Origin: Streptomyces sp. CBMA291
GTDB lineage: Bacteria; Actinomycetota; Actinomycetes; Streptomycetales; Streptomycetaceae
Assembly: GCF_014596525.1 (NCBI RefSeq)
Contig: NZ_MSJP01000011.1
Location: forward strand, 62,001 to 126,000
Reading direction: 5' to 3'
DNA: 64,000 bases
Shown here piece after piece: positions 51,048-59,637 of the stretch (position 1 is its first letter; every line of letters begins with the position of its first letter). The position numbers were made by a program, and so were the translations under genes. The notes under the pieces are model-generated. The model saw only the letters and a program-made list of their open reading frames with translations, was not told the DNA's origin and made no database searches.

Positions 51048-53262
51048 GCGGCGGGCCGGACTGCCGGTGTTCGCGGTGCGCCACCGGGTGGCGTTCGGGG
51101 TGGCCTGGCTGCTGGTGCTGCTCCTCGGCGGGGTGGTGACGGTGGCGGGGCTCGGACGGCTCGACCAGTCGTTCACCCCGTCGGGCGGGCCCGGCTTCCG
51201 GGCGAACCAGGCGGTGCAGGAGCGGTACGGGAACGGGGCGGCGGTCGCCCCGCTGGTGGCCGTCGCGAGCTGGCCGGCGGGGGTGGACGTACGGGCTCCG
51301 GAGGCGGCGGGCCGGTTCGCCTCGGCCGTGGCGCGAGCGGCGGGTCCGGGGGCGCGGGCGGTCTCGTACGCGTCGACGGGTGACACCGGGTTCCTGGGCG
51401 CGGACGGGCGGAGCGCCTACGCGCTGGTGTATCCGGGGGCCGGGAAGCCGGATCTGGCGGGGCTCGCCGTCGTCGAGGACACGGCGGTGGCCCTGCGTGC
51501 GGGGCTGCGGTCGGCGCTGCCGGAGGCGCGGGTCGAGGTGACGGGTGTGCTGCCGCTTCAGCACGACAGCGCGCTCGCGGGGCCCGGTCCGGTGGCCCTG
51601 GCGGTGAAGGCGGGCTGTGCGCTGGGGCTGCTGGTGCTGCTGTTCCTGGTGTTCCGTTCGCCACTTGGGGTGCTCGCCCCGCTGTTCGTGGCGGGGGCGA
51701 CCTCGGCGGGGGCGCTGGCCCTGGTGGTGGCGGTGGCCGGGTTCACCGAGGTGGGGTTCACGGTGGTGTATCTGGTGCCGGTGACGGCGCTGGTGCTGGC
51801 GGTGCACCGGTGGGCGTGGCCGCCGGGTCCGGCGGCCGCCCGGTCGGCGGTCGTGGCGGGGGCGGCGGGGGCGGCCGCGTGTGCGGTGCTCGCGCTGTTC
51901 CCGGCGGGCGCGCTGCGGTCGGTGGGGCTCGCGGGGATGGCGGTGTGGCTGGTGGGCACGGCGGCGACGCTGACCCTGGCCCCGGTGCTGGCCTCGCTGC
52001 GGGGCGGCCGACCGTCCGCCACCCCGGCTCCGGCCTCACGGGGCCTGGAACCGCCCGCAGCCGCCGTGGTGCCGGGCACGCTGCGGGGCGGTCGGCCTGC
52101 CGTCGCCGTTCCGGTTCTGGTTCCGGGCGCGTCGCGGGGCGAGCGGCGGACTGCCGCTGTACCGGTGCCGGGCGCGCTGCGGGGCGGACAGCCGACTGCC
52201 GCCGTACCGGTGCCGGGCTCGCGGGGTTCGAAGTCGCTCGGCTCCGTCCCGGTGGCGGGCTCGTGGGGCGGTGTGTCGTCCGCCGTCGTCCCGGTCTCGT
52301 CCCGGTGGCGGATTCTCGCCGGGGCGGTCGGTGCGATGCTGCTCGTGCTGCTCGCGGGGGCGTCCGTCCAGCTGCGGGTGGGCAATCCGGAGGCGCGGGC
52401 GCTGGTGGCGAGCGGTCCCGCGCGGGACGGGCTCGACCGGCTCGCGGCGGCCGGGGTGCCGTCGGGCGTGCTCAATCCGCTGGAGGTGCTGGTCCCGGCG
52501 GGCGGCGACGCGGCGGCGGTGGCCGAGCGGGCGTCGCGGGTGCCGGGGGTGCTGCTCGCGGCGGCCCCTTCGGCGGGCGAGTGGCGCAGGGGCGGTACGG
52601 CGCTTGTCGTGGTGGTGCCGGTGGCGGAGCCGATGACGGCGGCGGGCGCGTCGACGGTGACGGCGCTGCGGTCGGCGCTCGCGGACACGTCCGCCCTGGT
52701 GGGCGGCTCGGGTGTGGTGGACCGGGATCTGGTGGAGGGGGTGTACGGGCTGCTGCCGTACGCGGTTCCGGCGGCGGCGCTGGCCGCGTTCGGGGTCCTC
52801 GCTGCCTTCGGTGCGGCCGGGGTCGGGGCGCGGGCGGTGCCGGTGGCGGTGCTCGCGGCGGTCGCTCCGGCGGGTGCGCTGGCGCTGCTGTGGCAGGAGG
52901 GCCCGGCGGGGACGGGCGCGGTGACGGGATGGGTGCCGCTGGTCGTGGGCGGGTTCGCCTTCTGTGTGTCCCTGGAGCGTGCGGTGGCGTCGGCGGCGGG
53001 TGGTCCGGGCCGGGCGGGGCCGGTGGCGGCGGGTGCGGTCGCGCTCGCGGTGCTGGCGGTGGGGATCGGCCCCCAGGTGGAGCTGGCCCTGCTGGTCTCC
53101 GGGTTCGCGATGGCGGCGGTGGTCGACGCGTGGGCCGGGCGGCTGCCGGGTGGCGGTCGGCTGCCGAGTGGCGGTCGGCTGCCGGGTGGCGACGGCAGGC
53201 CGCCGGGCGGGCGGACGCGGATACGGGACGCCATTCACCGGAGATCCCCTCAATTGGTCTAG
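51037..53262 (+). CDS. MMPL/RND-like membrane transporter
   Basis: A 741-residue protein of the MMPL type: two halves, each with a periplasmic loop and a helix bundle. Helix 1 is VAWLLVLLLGGVVTVAGL, with PSGGPGFRANQAVQERYGNG after it. A long Pro/Ala/Gly linker (about residues 323-420) built of repeats joins the halves. The second half begins WRILAGAVGAMLLVLLAG. The classical intramembrane Asp/Tyr proton relay of MmpL is not obvious, so activity is uncertain. The C-terminus holds GRLPGGGRLPSGGRLPGG repeats. Confidence 0.75.
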   Translation: MSTERRAGLPVFAVRHRVAFGVAWLLVLLLGGVVTVAGLGRLDQSFTPSGGPGFRANQAVQERYGNGAAVAPLVAVASWPAGVDVRAPEAAGRFASAVARAAGPGARAVSYASTGDTGFLGADGRSAYALVYPGAGKPDLAGLAVVEDTAVALRAGLRSALPEARVEVTGVLPLQHDSALAGPGPVALAVKAGCALGLLVLLFLVFRSPLGVLAPLFVAGATSAGALALVVAVAGFTEVGFTVVYLVPVTALVLAVHRWAWPPGPAAARSAVVAGAAGAAACAVLALFPAGALRSVGLAGMAVWLVGTAATLTLAPVLASLRGGRPSATPAPASRGLEPPAAAVVPGTLRGGRPAVAVPVLVPGASRGERRTAAVPVPGALRGGQPTAAVPVPGSRGSKSLGSVPVAGSWGGVSSAVVPVSSRWRILAGAVGAMLLVLLAGASVQLRVGNPEARALVASGPARDGLDRLAAAGVPSGVLNPLEVLVPAGGDAAAVAERASRVPGVLLAAAPSAGEWRRGGTALVVVVPVAEPMTAAGASTVTALRSALADTSALVGGSGVVDRDLVEGVYGLLPYAVPAAALAAFGVLAAFGAAGVGARAVPVAVLAAVAPAGALALLWQEGPAGTGAVTGWVPLVVGGFAFCVSLERAVASAAGGPGRAGPVAAGAVALAVLAVGIGPQVELALLVSGFAMAAVVDAWAGRLPGGGRLPSGGRLPGGDGRPPGGRTRIRDAIHRRSPQLV
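52003..52240 (+). repeat. in-frame repeats in MMPL linker
   Basis: Units encoding LRGGRP, then AVAVPVLVPGASRG or close variants (LRGGQPTAAVPVPGSRG, SRGERRTAAVPVPGALRG) recur three to four times with a period of about 19-20 codons. The DNA repeats keep the reading frame, so copy number may vary between strains. Confidence 0.75.
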
Positions 53263-53268
53263 ACCTAG
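53253..53268. promoter_or_regulatory. dre-like DasR site upstream of TrmB-LuxR regulator
   Basis: ATTGGTCTAGACCTAG contains the perfect dyad GGTCTAGACC of the dre consensus. It overlaps the last codons of the MMPL gene and lies about 85 bp upstream of the next regulator. Confidence 0.65.
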
Positions 53269-53351
53269 ACGGCTCCGGCGCCTAACATCGACGACCGCGC
53301 TCACCGGAAACGGGTGAGTGTGTGACGGAACGTGACGAGGGGGAGTTGCGG

Positions 53352-54335
53352 ATGCTGGAGGCGCTCGGCATACAGGAGTCGACGGAGGCCGTCTACCGGC
53401 TGCTCCTGGAGCGACCGGAGTACGACGCGACGGACATGGCGGCCCATCTGGGCCGCCCCGAACCCGAGGTCCGCGAGGCGCTCGCCTGCCTCGCGGACCT
53501 CAAGCTCGTCCTGATGGACGACTCCTCGGGCGAGGTGGAGCCCTTCAACCCCGATGTCGGCTTCTCCTTCCTGCTCTCCCGCGCCGAGGCCGAACTGAGC
53601 AAGCGCAGACGCCAGGTCGAGCAGGCGGGCAGAGCCGTGGCGGGCATCCTCGCCTCGTACACGGACACCTCCGACACCGGCGTACGGCATGACCTCGTGG
53701 ACCGCATCACCGGGCTCGACCAGGTCCGCGAACGGCTTGAGGACCTGGCGGCGAACGCCCGCACCGAGTGCCTCTCGCTGCTCCCCGGCGGCGCCCAGCT
53801 CCCCGACACCATGGACGCCAGTCAGCCGCTCGACCAGCTCGCCCTGGAACGCGGGGTGAAGATCCGTTCGATCTACCAGGAGAGCTTCCGCAACGACCAG
53901 CCGACCGCCGAATACGTGCGCTGGTACTGCGACCTCGGCGGCGAGGCGCGGACCGTGCCCGTGGTCCCGATGCTCATGGTGGTCGTCGACCGCGAGGCGG
54001 CGCTCGTGCCCGTCGACCCGGAGGACGGCCGCGCGGGAGCCCTCGAAGTCCGCAGTCCCGGTCTGGTGCACGCGCTCGTGGTGCTCTTCGACCGCCTGTG
54101 GGAGGCGGGCACCCCGTTCGGCGAGGCCCCACGCCGTAACGAGCACGATCTCTCGCCGCAGGAAAGGGAGTTGCTGATGCTCCTCGGCATCGGCTGCACC
54201 GACGACATCGCCGCCCGGCGCCTCGGCGTCTCGCTGCGGACCGTCCGCCGGATGAGTTCCGAACTGATGAACAGACTCGGTGCCCGCAGCCGCTTCGAAG
54301 CGGGCGTCCGAGCCGCCAAGGAAGGCTGGCTCTAG
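53352..54335 (+). CDS. TrmB-like/LuxR-type transcription factor
   Basis: A 327-residue regulator from ATG 53352, chosen for the GAGGGGGAG six bases upstream; GTG 53322 is an alternative. The N-terminus is a TrmB-type winged helix (STEAVYRLLLERPEYDATDM, HLGRPEPEVREALACLADL). The middle (about 110-240) is a PLD-like ligand domain. The C-terminus is a LuxR helix-turn-helix (LSPQERELLMLLGIGCTDD, IAARRLGVSLRTVRRMSSEL). The dre-like site upstream suggests DasR control; the adjacent DUF3311/SSS transporter genes are plausible targets. Confidence 0.82.
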   Translation: MLEALGIQESTEAVYRLLLERPEYDATDMAAHLGRPEPEVREALACLADLKLVLMDDSSGEVEPFNPDVGFSFLLSRAEAELSKRRRQVEQAGRAVAGILASYTDTSDTGVRHDLVDRITGLDQVRERLEDLAANARTECLSLLPGGAQLPDTMDASQPLDQLALERGVKIRSIYQESFRNDQPTAEYVRWYCDLGGEARTVPVVPMLMVVVDREAALVPVDPEDGRAGALEVRSPGLVHALVVLFDRLWEAGTPFGEAPRRNEHDLSPQERELLMLLGIGCTDDIAARRLGVSLRTVRRMSSELMNRLGARSRFEAGVRAAKEGWL

Positions 54336-54473
54336 CCATCGGCCCCCGCCCCCGGTACGGAAGAGGCCGCACGGAGTCCCTTCCGTTATACGGGCGGGGG
54401 TTCCGTGGAAGCCTCGAAGTCCCCTAGATTTCCCCAGCACTACCGAGGTGATCAGCGAGGGGACGGAATCGCC

Positions 54474-54728
54474 ATGCCAGAAGCGACACAAGGGAAACAA
54501 CCCACCATCACACCCTTGAGGGTGGTGATCGCGCTCTGTCTGATCGCCCCCTTCGTGGCGATGCTCTGGGTCGGCTCCTACGCGAAGACGGAACCGCTCC
54601 TCGCCGGCGTCCCGTTCTTCTACTGGTACCAGATGCTCTGGGTCCTCATCTCGACGGTGCTCACCGTGATCGCCCACAGGCTGTGGCGGCTCGACCAGCG
54701 CGCCCGCAAGGGAAGTGAGCAGCGATGA
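54474..54728 (+). CDS. DUF3311 small membrane partner of symporter
   Basis: An 84-residue protein with two membrane helices (VVIALCLIAPFVAMLWVGSY; YWYQMLWVLISTVLTVIAHR) and the LLAGVPFFYWYQ motif of DUF3311. Such proteins accompany SSS symporters (as in mctP-type systems) and are likely accessory subunits. The stop overlaps the start of the symporter gene. Confidence 0.85.
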   Translation: MPEATQGKQPTITPLRVVIALCLIAPFVAMLWVGSYAKTEPLLAGVPFFYWYQMLWVLISTVLTVIAHRLWRLDQRARKGSEQR

Positions 54729-56347
54729 ACGACGGTGTGAACGGCGTCGCGCTCGGCGTCTTCATCTTCTTCTTCCTGGCCGTCACGGTCATGGGCTTCC
54801 TCGCCGCGCGCTGGCGCAAGGCGGAGAACGAACAGAGCCTCGACGAATGGGGGCTCGGCGGGCGCTCGTTCGGCACCTGGGTCACCTGGTTCCTGCTGGG
54901 CGGCGACCTCTACACCGCGTACACCTTCGTGGCCGTCCCCGCGGCCATCTACGCGGCGGGCGCGGCGGGCTTCTTCGCCGTCCCGTACACGATCCTGGTC
55001 TACCCGCTGATCTTCACCTTCCTGCCGCGTCTCTGGTCGGTCTCGCACAAGCACGGCTACGTCACCACCTCCGACTTCGTCCGGGGACGCTTCGGCTCCA
55101 AGGGGCTCTCCCTGGCGGTGGCGGTCACCGGCATCCTCGCCACCATGCCGTACATCGCGCTCCAGCTCGTCGGCATCCAGGCGGTCCTGGACGTGATGGG
55201 CGTCGGCGGCGGCGAGAACACCCACTGGTTCGTCAAGGACCTGCCGCTGCTGCTCGCCTTCGGCGTCCTCGCCGCGTACACCTACTCCTCGGGGCTGCGC
55301 GCGCCCGCGCTCATCGCCTTCGTCAAGGACACCCTGATCTACCTGGTCATCGCGGTGGCGATCATCTACATCCCGATCAAGCTGGGCGGCTTCGACGAGG
55401 TGTTCAGCAAGGCGACCGAGGCCTACGCGCAGACCAATCCGGCCACCGGGAAGCCACGCGGCGCGCTCGTGCCCGGCGAGGCGGGCCAGTGGACGTACGC
55501 CACGCTCGCGCTCGGCTCGGCGCTCGCGCTCTTCATGTACCCGCACTCCATCACGGCGACCCTGTCGTCCCGGAGCCGTGAGGTCATCCGCCGCAACACC
55601 ACCATCCTGCCGCTGTACTCGCTGATGCTGGGCTTCCTCGCGCTGCTCGGCTTCATGGCGATCGCGGCGGGCATCCAGGTGAAGAACGGCCAGCTCGCCA
55701 TCCCGCAGCTGTTCGAGAACATGTTCCCCGACTGGTTCGCGGGCGTCGCCTTCGCCGCCATCGGCATCGGCGCGCTCGTCCCCGCCGCGATCATGTCCAT
55801 CGCCGCCGCCAACCTCTTCACCCGCAACATCTACAAGGACTTCATCAAGAAGGACGCCACCCCGGCCCAGGAGACCAAGGTCTCCAAGCTCGTCTCCCTC
55901 CTGGTCAAGGTCGGCGCCCTCGCCTTCGTCCTCACCATGGACAAGACCGTCGCCATCAACTTCCAGCTCCTCGGCGGCATCTGGATCCTCCAGACCTTCC
56001 CCGCCCTCGTCGGCGGGCTCTTCACCCGCTGGTTCCACCGCTGGGCCCTCCTCGCCGGCTGGGCCGTCGGCATGGTCTACGGAACCGTCGCCGCCTACGG
56101 TGTCGCCAGCCCCACCCAGAAGCACTTCGGCGGCTCCTCCGCCGAGATCCCCGGCATCGGCGAGATCGGCTACATCGGCCTCACCGCCTTCGTCCTCAAC
56201 GTCGTCGTCACCACCGTCCTCACCCTCGTCCTCAAGGCCCTCAAGGCCCCCGAGGGCGTCGACGAGACCTCTCCCGAGGACTACACCGCCGACCGGGGCG
56301 ACACGGGCGTCAAGGACCTGCCGAAGGTCGGCGCCGAGGCGCACTGA
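54725..56347 (+). CDS. sodium:solute symporter, probable monocarboxylate type
   Basis: A 540-residue SSS-family transporter with about 13 helices. DEWGLGGRSFGTWVTWFLLG, SHKHGYVTTSDFVRGRFGS and FAAIGIGALVPAAIMSIAAA (ion site region) are typical of the MctP-like subgroup taking up lactate, pyruvate or similar acids. Expression may follow the TrmB-LuxR regulator upstream. Confidence 0.88.
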   Translation: MNDGVNGVALGVFIFFFLAVTVMGFLAARWRKAENEQSLDEWGLGGRSFGTWVTWFLLGGDLYTAYTFVAVPAAIYAAGAAGFFAVPYTILVYPLIFTFLPRLWSVSHKHGYVTTSDFVRGRFGSKGLSLAVAVTGILATMPYIALQLVGIQAVLDVMGVGGGENTHWFVKDLPLLLAFGVLAAYTYSSGLRAPALIAFVKDTLIYLVIAVAIIYIPIKLGGFDEVFSKATEAYAQTNPATGKPRGALVPGEAGQWTYATLALGSALALFMYPHSITATLSSRSREVIRRNTTILPLYSLMLGFLALLGFMAIAAGIQVKNGQLAIPQLFENMFPDWFAGVAFAAIGIGALVPAAIMSIAAANLFTRNIYKDFIKKDATPAQETKVSKLVSLLVKVGALAFVLTMDKTVAINFQLLGGIWILQTFPALVGGLFTRWFHRWALLAGWAVGMVYGTVAAYGVASPTQKHFGGSSAEIPGIGEIGYIGLTAFVLNVVVTTVLTLVLKALKAPEGVDETSPEDYTADRGDTGVKDLPKVGAEAH

Positions 56348-56362
56348 CCCCGCTCCGCTCCC

Positions 56363-56400
56363 AGGGGCCCGGGATCTCCGTACGGGGATACCGGGCCCTT
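56363..56400 (+). terminator. symporter terminator
   Basis: AGGGGCCCGG and CCGGGCCCTT with an inner CCGTACGG stem form a hairpin 16 bp after the symporter stop. Confidence 0.75.
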
Positions 56401-56431
56401 CCCGTTCCCCCGTCCGAGGCAGACTTTCCCC

Positions 56432-56932
56432 ATGGACTTCACGATCAGGGCGGTACGGCCCGAGGAGTACGAGGAGCTGGGTGACCTCACCGGGCTCACC
56501 TATCTGAACGACGGACTGCTGCTGCACGGGGAGGACGACTCCTATCTGGCGGTCCTCCGCGACACCGCCCGGCGGGCCCGCGAGAGCGAGGTGCTCGTCG
56601 CCGTCGACGCCGACGAGCGGCTCGTCGGCGGGGTGACCTTCGCCCGCGGCGGCACCGCCTGGGCGGACATCGCGGTCGAGGGCGAGGCCGAATTCCGGAT
56701 GCTCGTCGTCGGGCCCGACGCCCGTGGCCGGGGCATCGGCGAGGCCCTCGTCCGGGTCTGCCTCGACCGGGCCCAGGCCCTCTCCGGCTGTGCCCGGCTC
56801 GTGCTCTCCACCGGCGAGACGATGGTCGCCGCGCACCGGATCTACGAGCGCATGGGCTTCGTCCGCACCCCCGAGCGGGACTGGGAACCGGTCCCCGACC
56901 ACCTGCTGCGCACCTACGCCCTGGAGTTCTGA
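56432..56932 (+). CDS. GNAT-family N-acetyltransferase
   Basis: A 166-residue GNAT enzyme. EFRMLVVGPDARGRGIGEAL is motif A with the acetyl-CoA pyrophosphate loop RGRGIG, and AHRIYERMGFVRTPERDWE is motif B. Substrate unknown. It stands between the symporter and the nrd leader. Confidence 0.88.
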   Translation: MDFTIRAVRPEEYEELGDLTGLTYLNDGLLLHGEDDSYLAVLRDTARRARESEVLVAVDADERLVGGVTFARGGTAWADIAVEGEAEFRMLVVGPDARGRGIGEALVRVCLDRAQALSGCARLVLSTGETMVAAHRIYERMGFVRTPERDWEPVPDHLLRTYALEF

Positions 56933-56943
56933 CCCCGGGCGGC

Positions 56944-56993
56944 GACACAAGATGTGGGGGGTGCGACGAGCAGCGCCCCCCACATGTATGCTC
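56944..56993 (+). promoter_or_regulatory. candidate tandem NrdR boxes
   Basis: GACACAAGATGTGGGG and CCCCACATGTATGCTC lie about three helical turns apart in the nrdA upstream region, the spacing used by NrdR. They also form a long stem (ATGTGGGGGGTGC with GCGCCCCCCACAT), so an RNA role is possible. Confidence 0.4.
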
Positions 56994-57264
56994 GTCCTCG
57001 CTGTCGTCGCAGGGGAATCCGGCGTGAATCCGGAACTGTCCCGCAACGGTGTGCTTCGTACCGACATGTCACGTGTACCGACATGTCATGGGCACGGAGC
57101 GAGTCCGAAGACCTGCCGACGGTGCGCCCGGTCCGTCCGTTCCGGGTGCCAGAGACGTCCGGGCCTCGCGGAGTGGGCCGGTGGACGCGGCGCACCCGCG
57201 CGTACGGGTGCCCGCCTGCCCGCCTCCCTCCCGTGCCCAGAGCCGAGCGAGGGAGAGCCCCCAC
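56990..57264 (+). promoter_or_regulatory. cobalamin (AdoCbl) riboswitch controlling nrdAB
   Basis: The conserved core is plain: GGGAATCCGGCGTGAATCCG (about 57012-57031), then CTGTCCCGCAACGGTG (about 57037-57052), and the 3' B12-box GAGTCCGAAGACCTGCC (about 57100-57116). Downstream, CTCCCTC (57224-57230) can pair with GAGGGAG (57249-57255), which is the ribosome site of nrdA, so control is probably by sequestering translation. Riboswitch control of class Ia nrd is established in S. coelicolor, where a B12-dependent class II enzyme is preferred when cobalamin is present. Confidence 0.93.
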
Positions 57265-59637
57265 GTGACCATCGCGCCTGCCGATCCGGCATCCGCCGAG
57301 GCTTCCGCGGTCGAGAACGACGGCCCCGGGACCACGCTGCTGCGGACCCTGACCGGCCTCACCGCCGATCTCCCCGACACCGACCCGGGCAGGGTCGCCG
57401 CCGCCGCGCTCCGCGTCCGCAGCGCCGCGGCGGACGAGGCGGAGCTGCGCGAGCTGGCCACCGAGGCCGCCGCCGGACTGATCGCCGACGACCCCGCGTA
57501 CTCCCGGCTCGCCGCCCGGCTCCTGGCGATCACCATCGCCGAGGAGGCCGCCTCGCAGGGCTCCGTGCTCTTCTCCGCCTCCGTGGCCGTCGGCCACCGC
57601 GAGGGCCTGATCGCCGACCGCACCGCCCGCTTCGTCGCGCTCCACGCCGACCGGCTCGACGCGACGGTCGACCCGGCGGGCGACGACCGCTTCGGCTACT
57701 TCGGCCTGCGCACCCTCTACTCTCGCTACCTGCTGCGCCACCCGATCACCCGCAAGGTGATCGAGACCCCCCAGCAGTTCATGCTCCGGGTCGCCTGCGG
57801 TCTCGCCGAGGACGACGGCGTCCGCGCCCTCGACGAGGTCGCGGCCCTCTACGGGCTGATGAGCCGGCTGGACTACCTGCCCTCCTCCCCCACGCTCTTC
57901 AACTCCGGCACCCGCCACCCGCAGATGTCCTCCTGCTACCTCCTCGACTCCCCGCAGGACGAGCTGGACTCCATCTACGACCGCTACCACCAGGTGGCGC
58001 GGCTCTCCAAGCACGCCGGCGGCATCGGCCTCTCGTACTCCCGCGTCCGCGCCCGGGGCTCGCTGATCCGGGGCACCAACGGGCACTCCAACGGCATCGT
58101 GCCGTTCCTGAAGACCCTCGACGCCTCCGTCGCCGCCGTGAACCAGGGCGGTCGCCGCAAGGGTGCCGCCGCCGTCTACCTGGAGACCTGGCACGCCGAC
58201 ATCGAGGAGTTCCTGGAACTCCGCGACAACACGGGCGAGGACCAGCGCCGTACGCACAACCTGAACCTGGCGCACTGGATCCCCGACGAGTTCATGCGCC
58301 GGGTCAACGCCGACGCCGAGTGGTCGCTGTTCTCCCCGGCGGACGTGCCCGAGCTGGTCGACCTGTGGGGCGAGGAGTTCGACGCCGCCTACCGCGAGGC
58401 CGAGGCGGCGGGTCTGGCCCGCAAGACCATGCCCGCCCGCGACCTGTACGGCCGGATGATGCGGACCCTGGCCCAGACCGGCAACGGCTGGATGACCTTC
58501 AAGGACGCCTCGAACCGTACGGCCAACCAGACCGCCCTGCCCGGCCACACCGTCCACTCCTCCAACCTCTGCACGGAGATCCTGGAGGTCACCGACGACG
58601 GCGAGACGGCCGTCTGCAACCTGGGCTCGGTCAACCTGGGCGCGTTCGTCTCCGGCACCGGCATCGACTGGGAGCGGCTCGACGCCACCGTCCGCACCGC
58701 CGTCACCTTCCTCGACCGGGTCGTCGACATCAACTTCTACCCGACCGAGCAGGCGGGCCGCTCCAACGCCCGCTGGCGTCCGGTGGGTCTGGGCGCGATG
58801 GGCCTCCAGGACGTCTTCTTCCAGCTGAAGCTGCCGTTCGACTCCCCCGAGGCGCGCGCCCTCTCCACCCGGATCGCCGAGCGGATCATGCTCGCCGCGT
58901 ACGAGGCGTCCGCCGACCTCGCCGAGCGCAACGGCCCGGTCCCCGCCTGGGAGTCCACCCGCGCCGCCCGGGGCGTGCTGCACCCGGACCACTACGACGT
59001 GGAGCTGAACTGGCCGGAGCGGTGGGCCGCGCTGCGCGAGCGGATCGCCGCCGTCGGCATGCGCAACAGCCTGCTGCTGGCCATCGCGCCGACGGCGACC
59101 ATCGCCTCGATCGCGGGCGTCTACGAGTGCATCGAGCCGCAGGTCTCCAACCTGTTCAAGCGCGAGACGCTCTCCGGCGAGTTCCTCCAGGTCAACTCGT
59201 ACCTGGTCGACGAGCTGAAGGAACTCGGCGTGTGGGACGCGCAGACCCGCGAGGCGCTGCGCGACGCCAACGGCTCCATCGCCGGCTTCGGCTGGGTCCC
59301 GGCCGAGGTCCGCGAGCGGTACCGCACGGCCTGGGAGATCCCGCAGCGCGGCCTCATCGACATGGCGGCGGAGCGGACCCCGTTCCTCGACCAGTCGCAG
59401 TCCCTGAACCTGTTCATGGAGACCCCGACGATCGGCAAGCTGTCGTCGATGTACGCGTACGCCTGGAAGCGGGGGCTGAAGACGACGTACTACCTGCGCT
59501 CCCGCCCGGCCACCCGGATCGCCCGCGCCGCCCAGGCGTCGACGGTCCCCGCCGCCCTCCCCGTCCAGCAGGTCACCGACCCCGACGCGGTCGCCTGCTC
59601 CCTGGAAAACCCCGAGTCCTGCGAGGCCTGCCAGTAA
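57265..59637 (+). CDS. nrdA: ribonucleotide reductase class Ia large subunit
   Basis: A 790-residue alpha subunit. SCYLLDSPQDELDSIYDRY holds the first active-site Cys, SSNLCTEILEV the radical Cys with the N-x-C-x-E site, and AIAPTATIASIAGVYECIEP the phosphate loop. The C-terminus ESCEACQ gives the CxxC pair that re-reduces the site. The N-terminal ~100 residues form the ATP-cone-like/extension region but without a clear cone motif. Start GTG 57265 behind GAGGGAG. Makes deoxyribonucleotides aerobically with NrdB; expected to be off when B12 is present. Confidence 0.93.
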   Translation: MTIAPADPASAEASAVENDGPGTTLLRTLTGLTADLPDTDPGRVAAAALRVRSAAADEAELRELATEAAAGLIADDPAYSRLAARLLAITIAEEAASQGSVLFSASVAVGHREGLIADRTARFVALHADRLDATVDPAGDDRFGYFGLRTLYSRYLLRHPITRKVIETPQQFMLRVACGLAEDDGVRALDEVAALYGLMSRLDYLPSSPTLFNSGTRHPQMSSCYLLDSPQDELDSIYDRYHQVARLSKHAGGIGLSYSRVRARGSLIRGTNGHSNGIVPFLKTLDASVAAVNQGGRRKGAAAVYLETWHADIEEFLELRDNTGEDQRRTHNLNLAHWIPDEFMRRVNADAEWSLFSPADVPELVDLWGEEFDAAYREAEAAGLARKTMPARDLYGRMMRTLAQTGNGWMTFKDASNRTANQTALPGHTVHSSNLCTEILEVTDDGETAVCNLGSVNLGAFVSGTGIDWERLDATVRTAVTFLDRVVDINFYPTEQAGRSNARWRPVGLGAMGLQDVFFQLKLPFDSPEARALSTRIAERIMLAAYEASADLAERNGPVPAWESTRAARGVLHPDHYDVELNWPERWAALRERIAAVGMRNSLLLAIAPTATIASIAGVYECIEPQVSNLFKRETLSGEFLQVNSYLVDELKELGVWDAQTREALRDANGSIAGFGWVPAEVRERYRTAWEIPQRGLIDMAAERTPFLDQSQSLNLFMETPTIGKLSSMYAYAWKRGLKTTYYLRSRPATRIARAAQASTVPAALPVQQVTDPDAVACSLENPESCEACQ

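Noticed and set aside
54620..57067. 815-codon minus-strand frame opposite the symporter and GNAT genes
   Set aside because: Composition is that of antisense shadow (EGE/DGGDD strings) and it covers real plus-strand genes.
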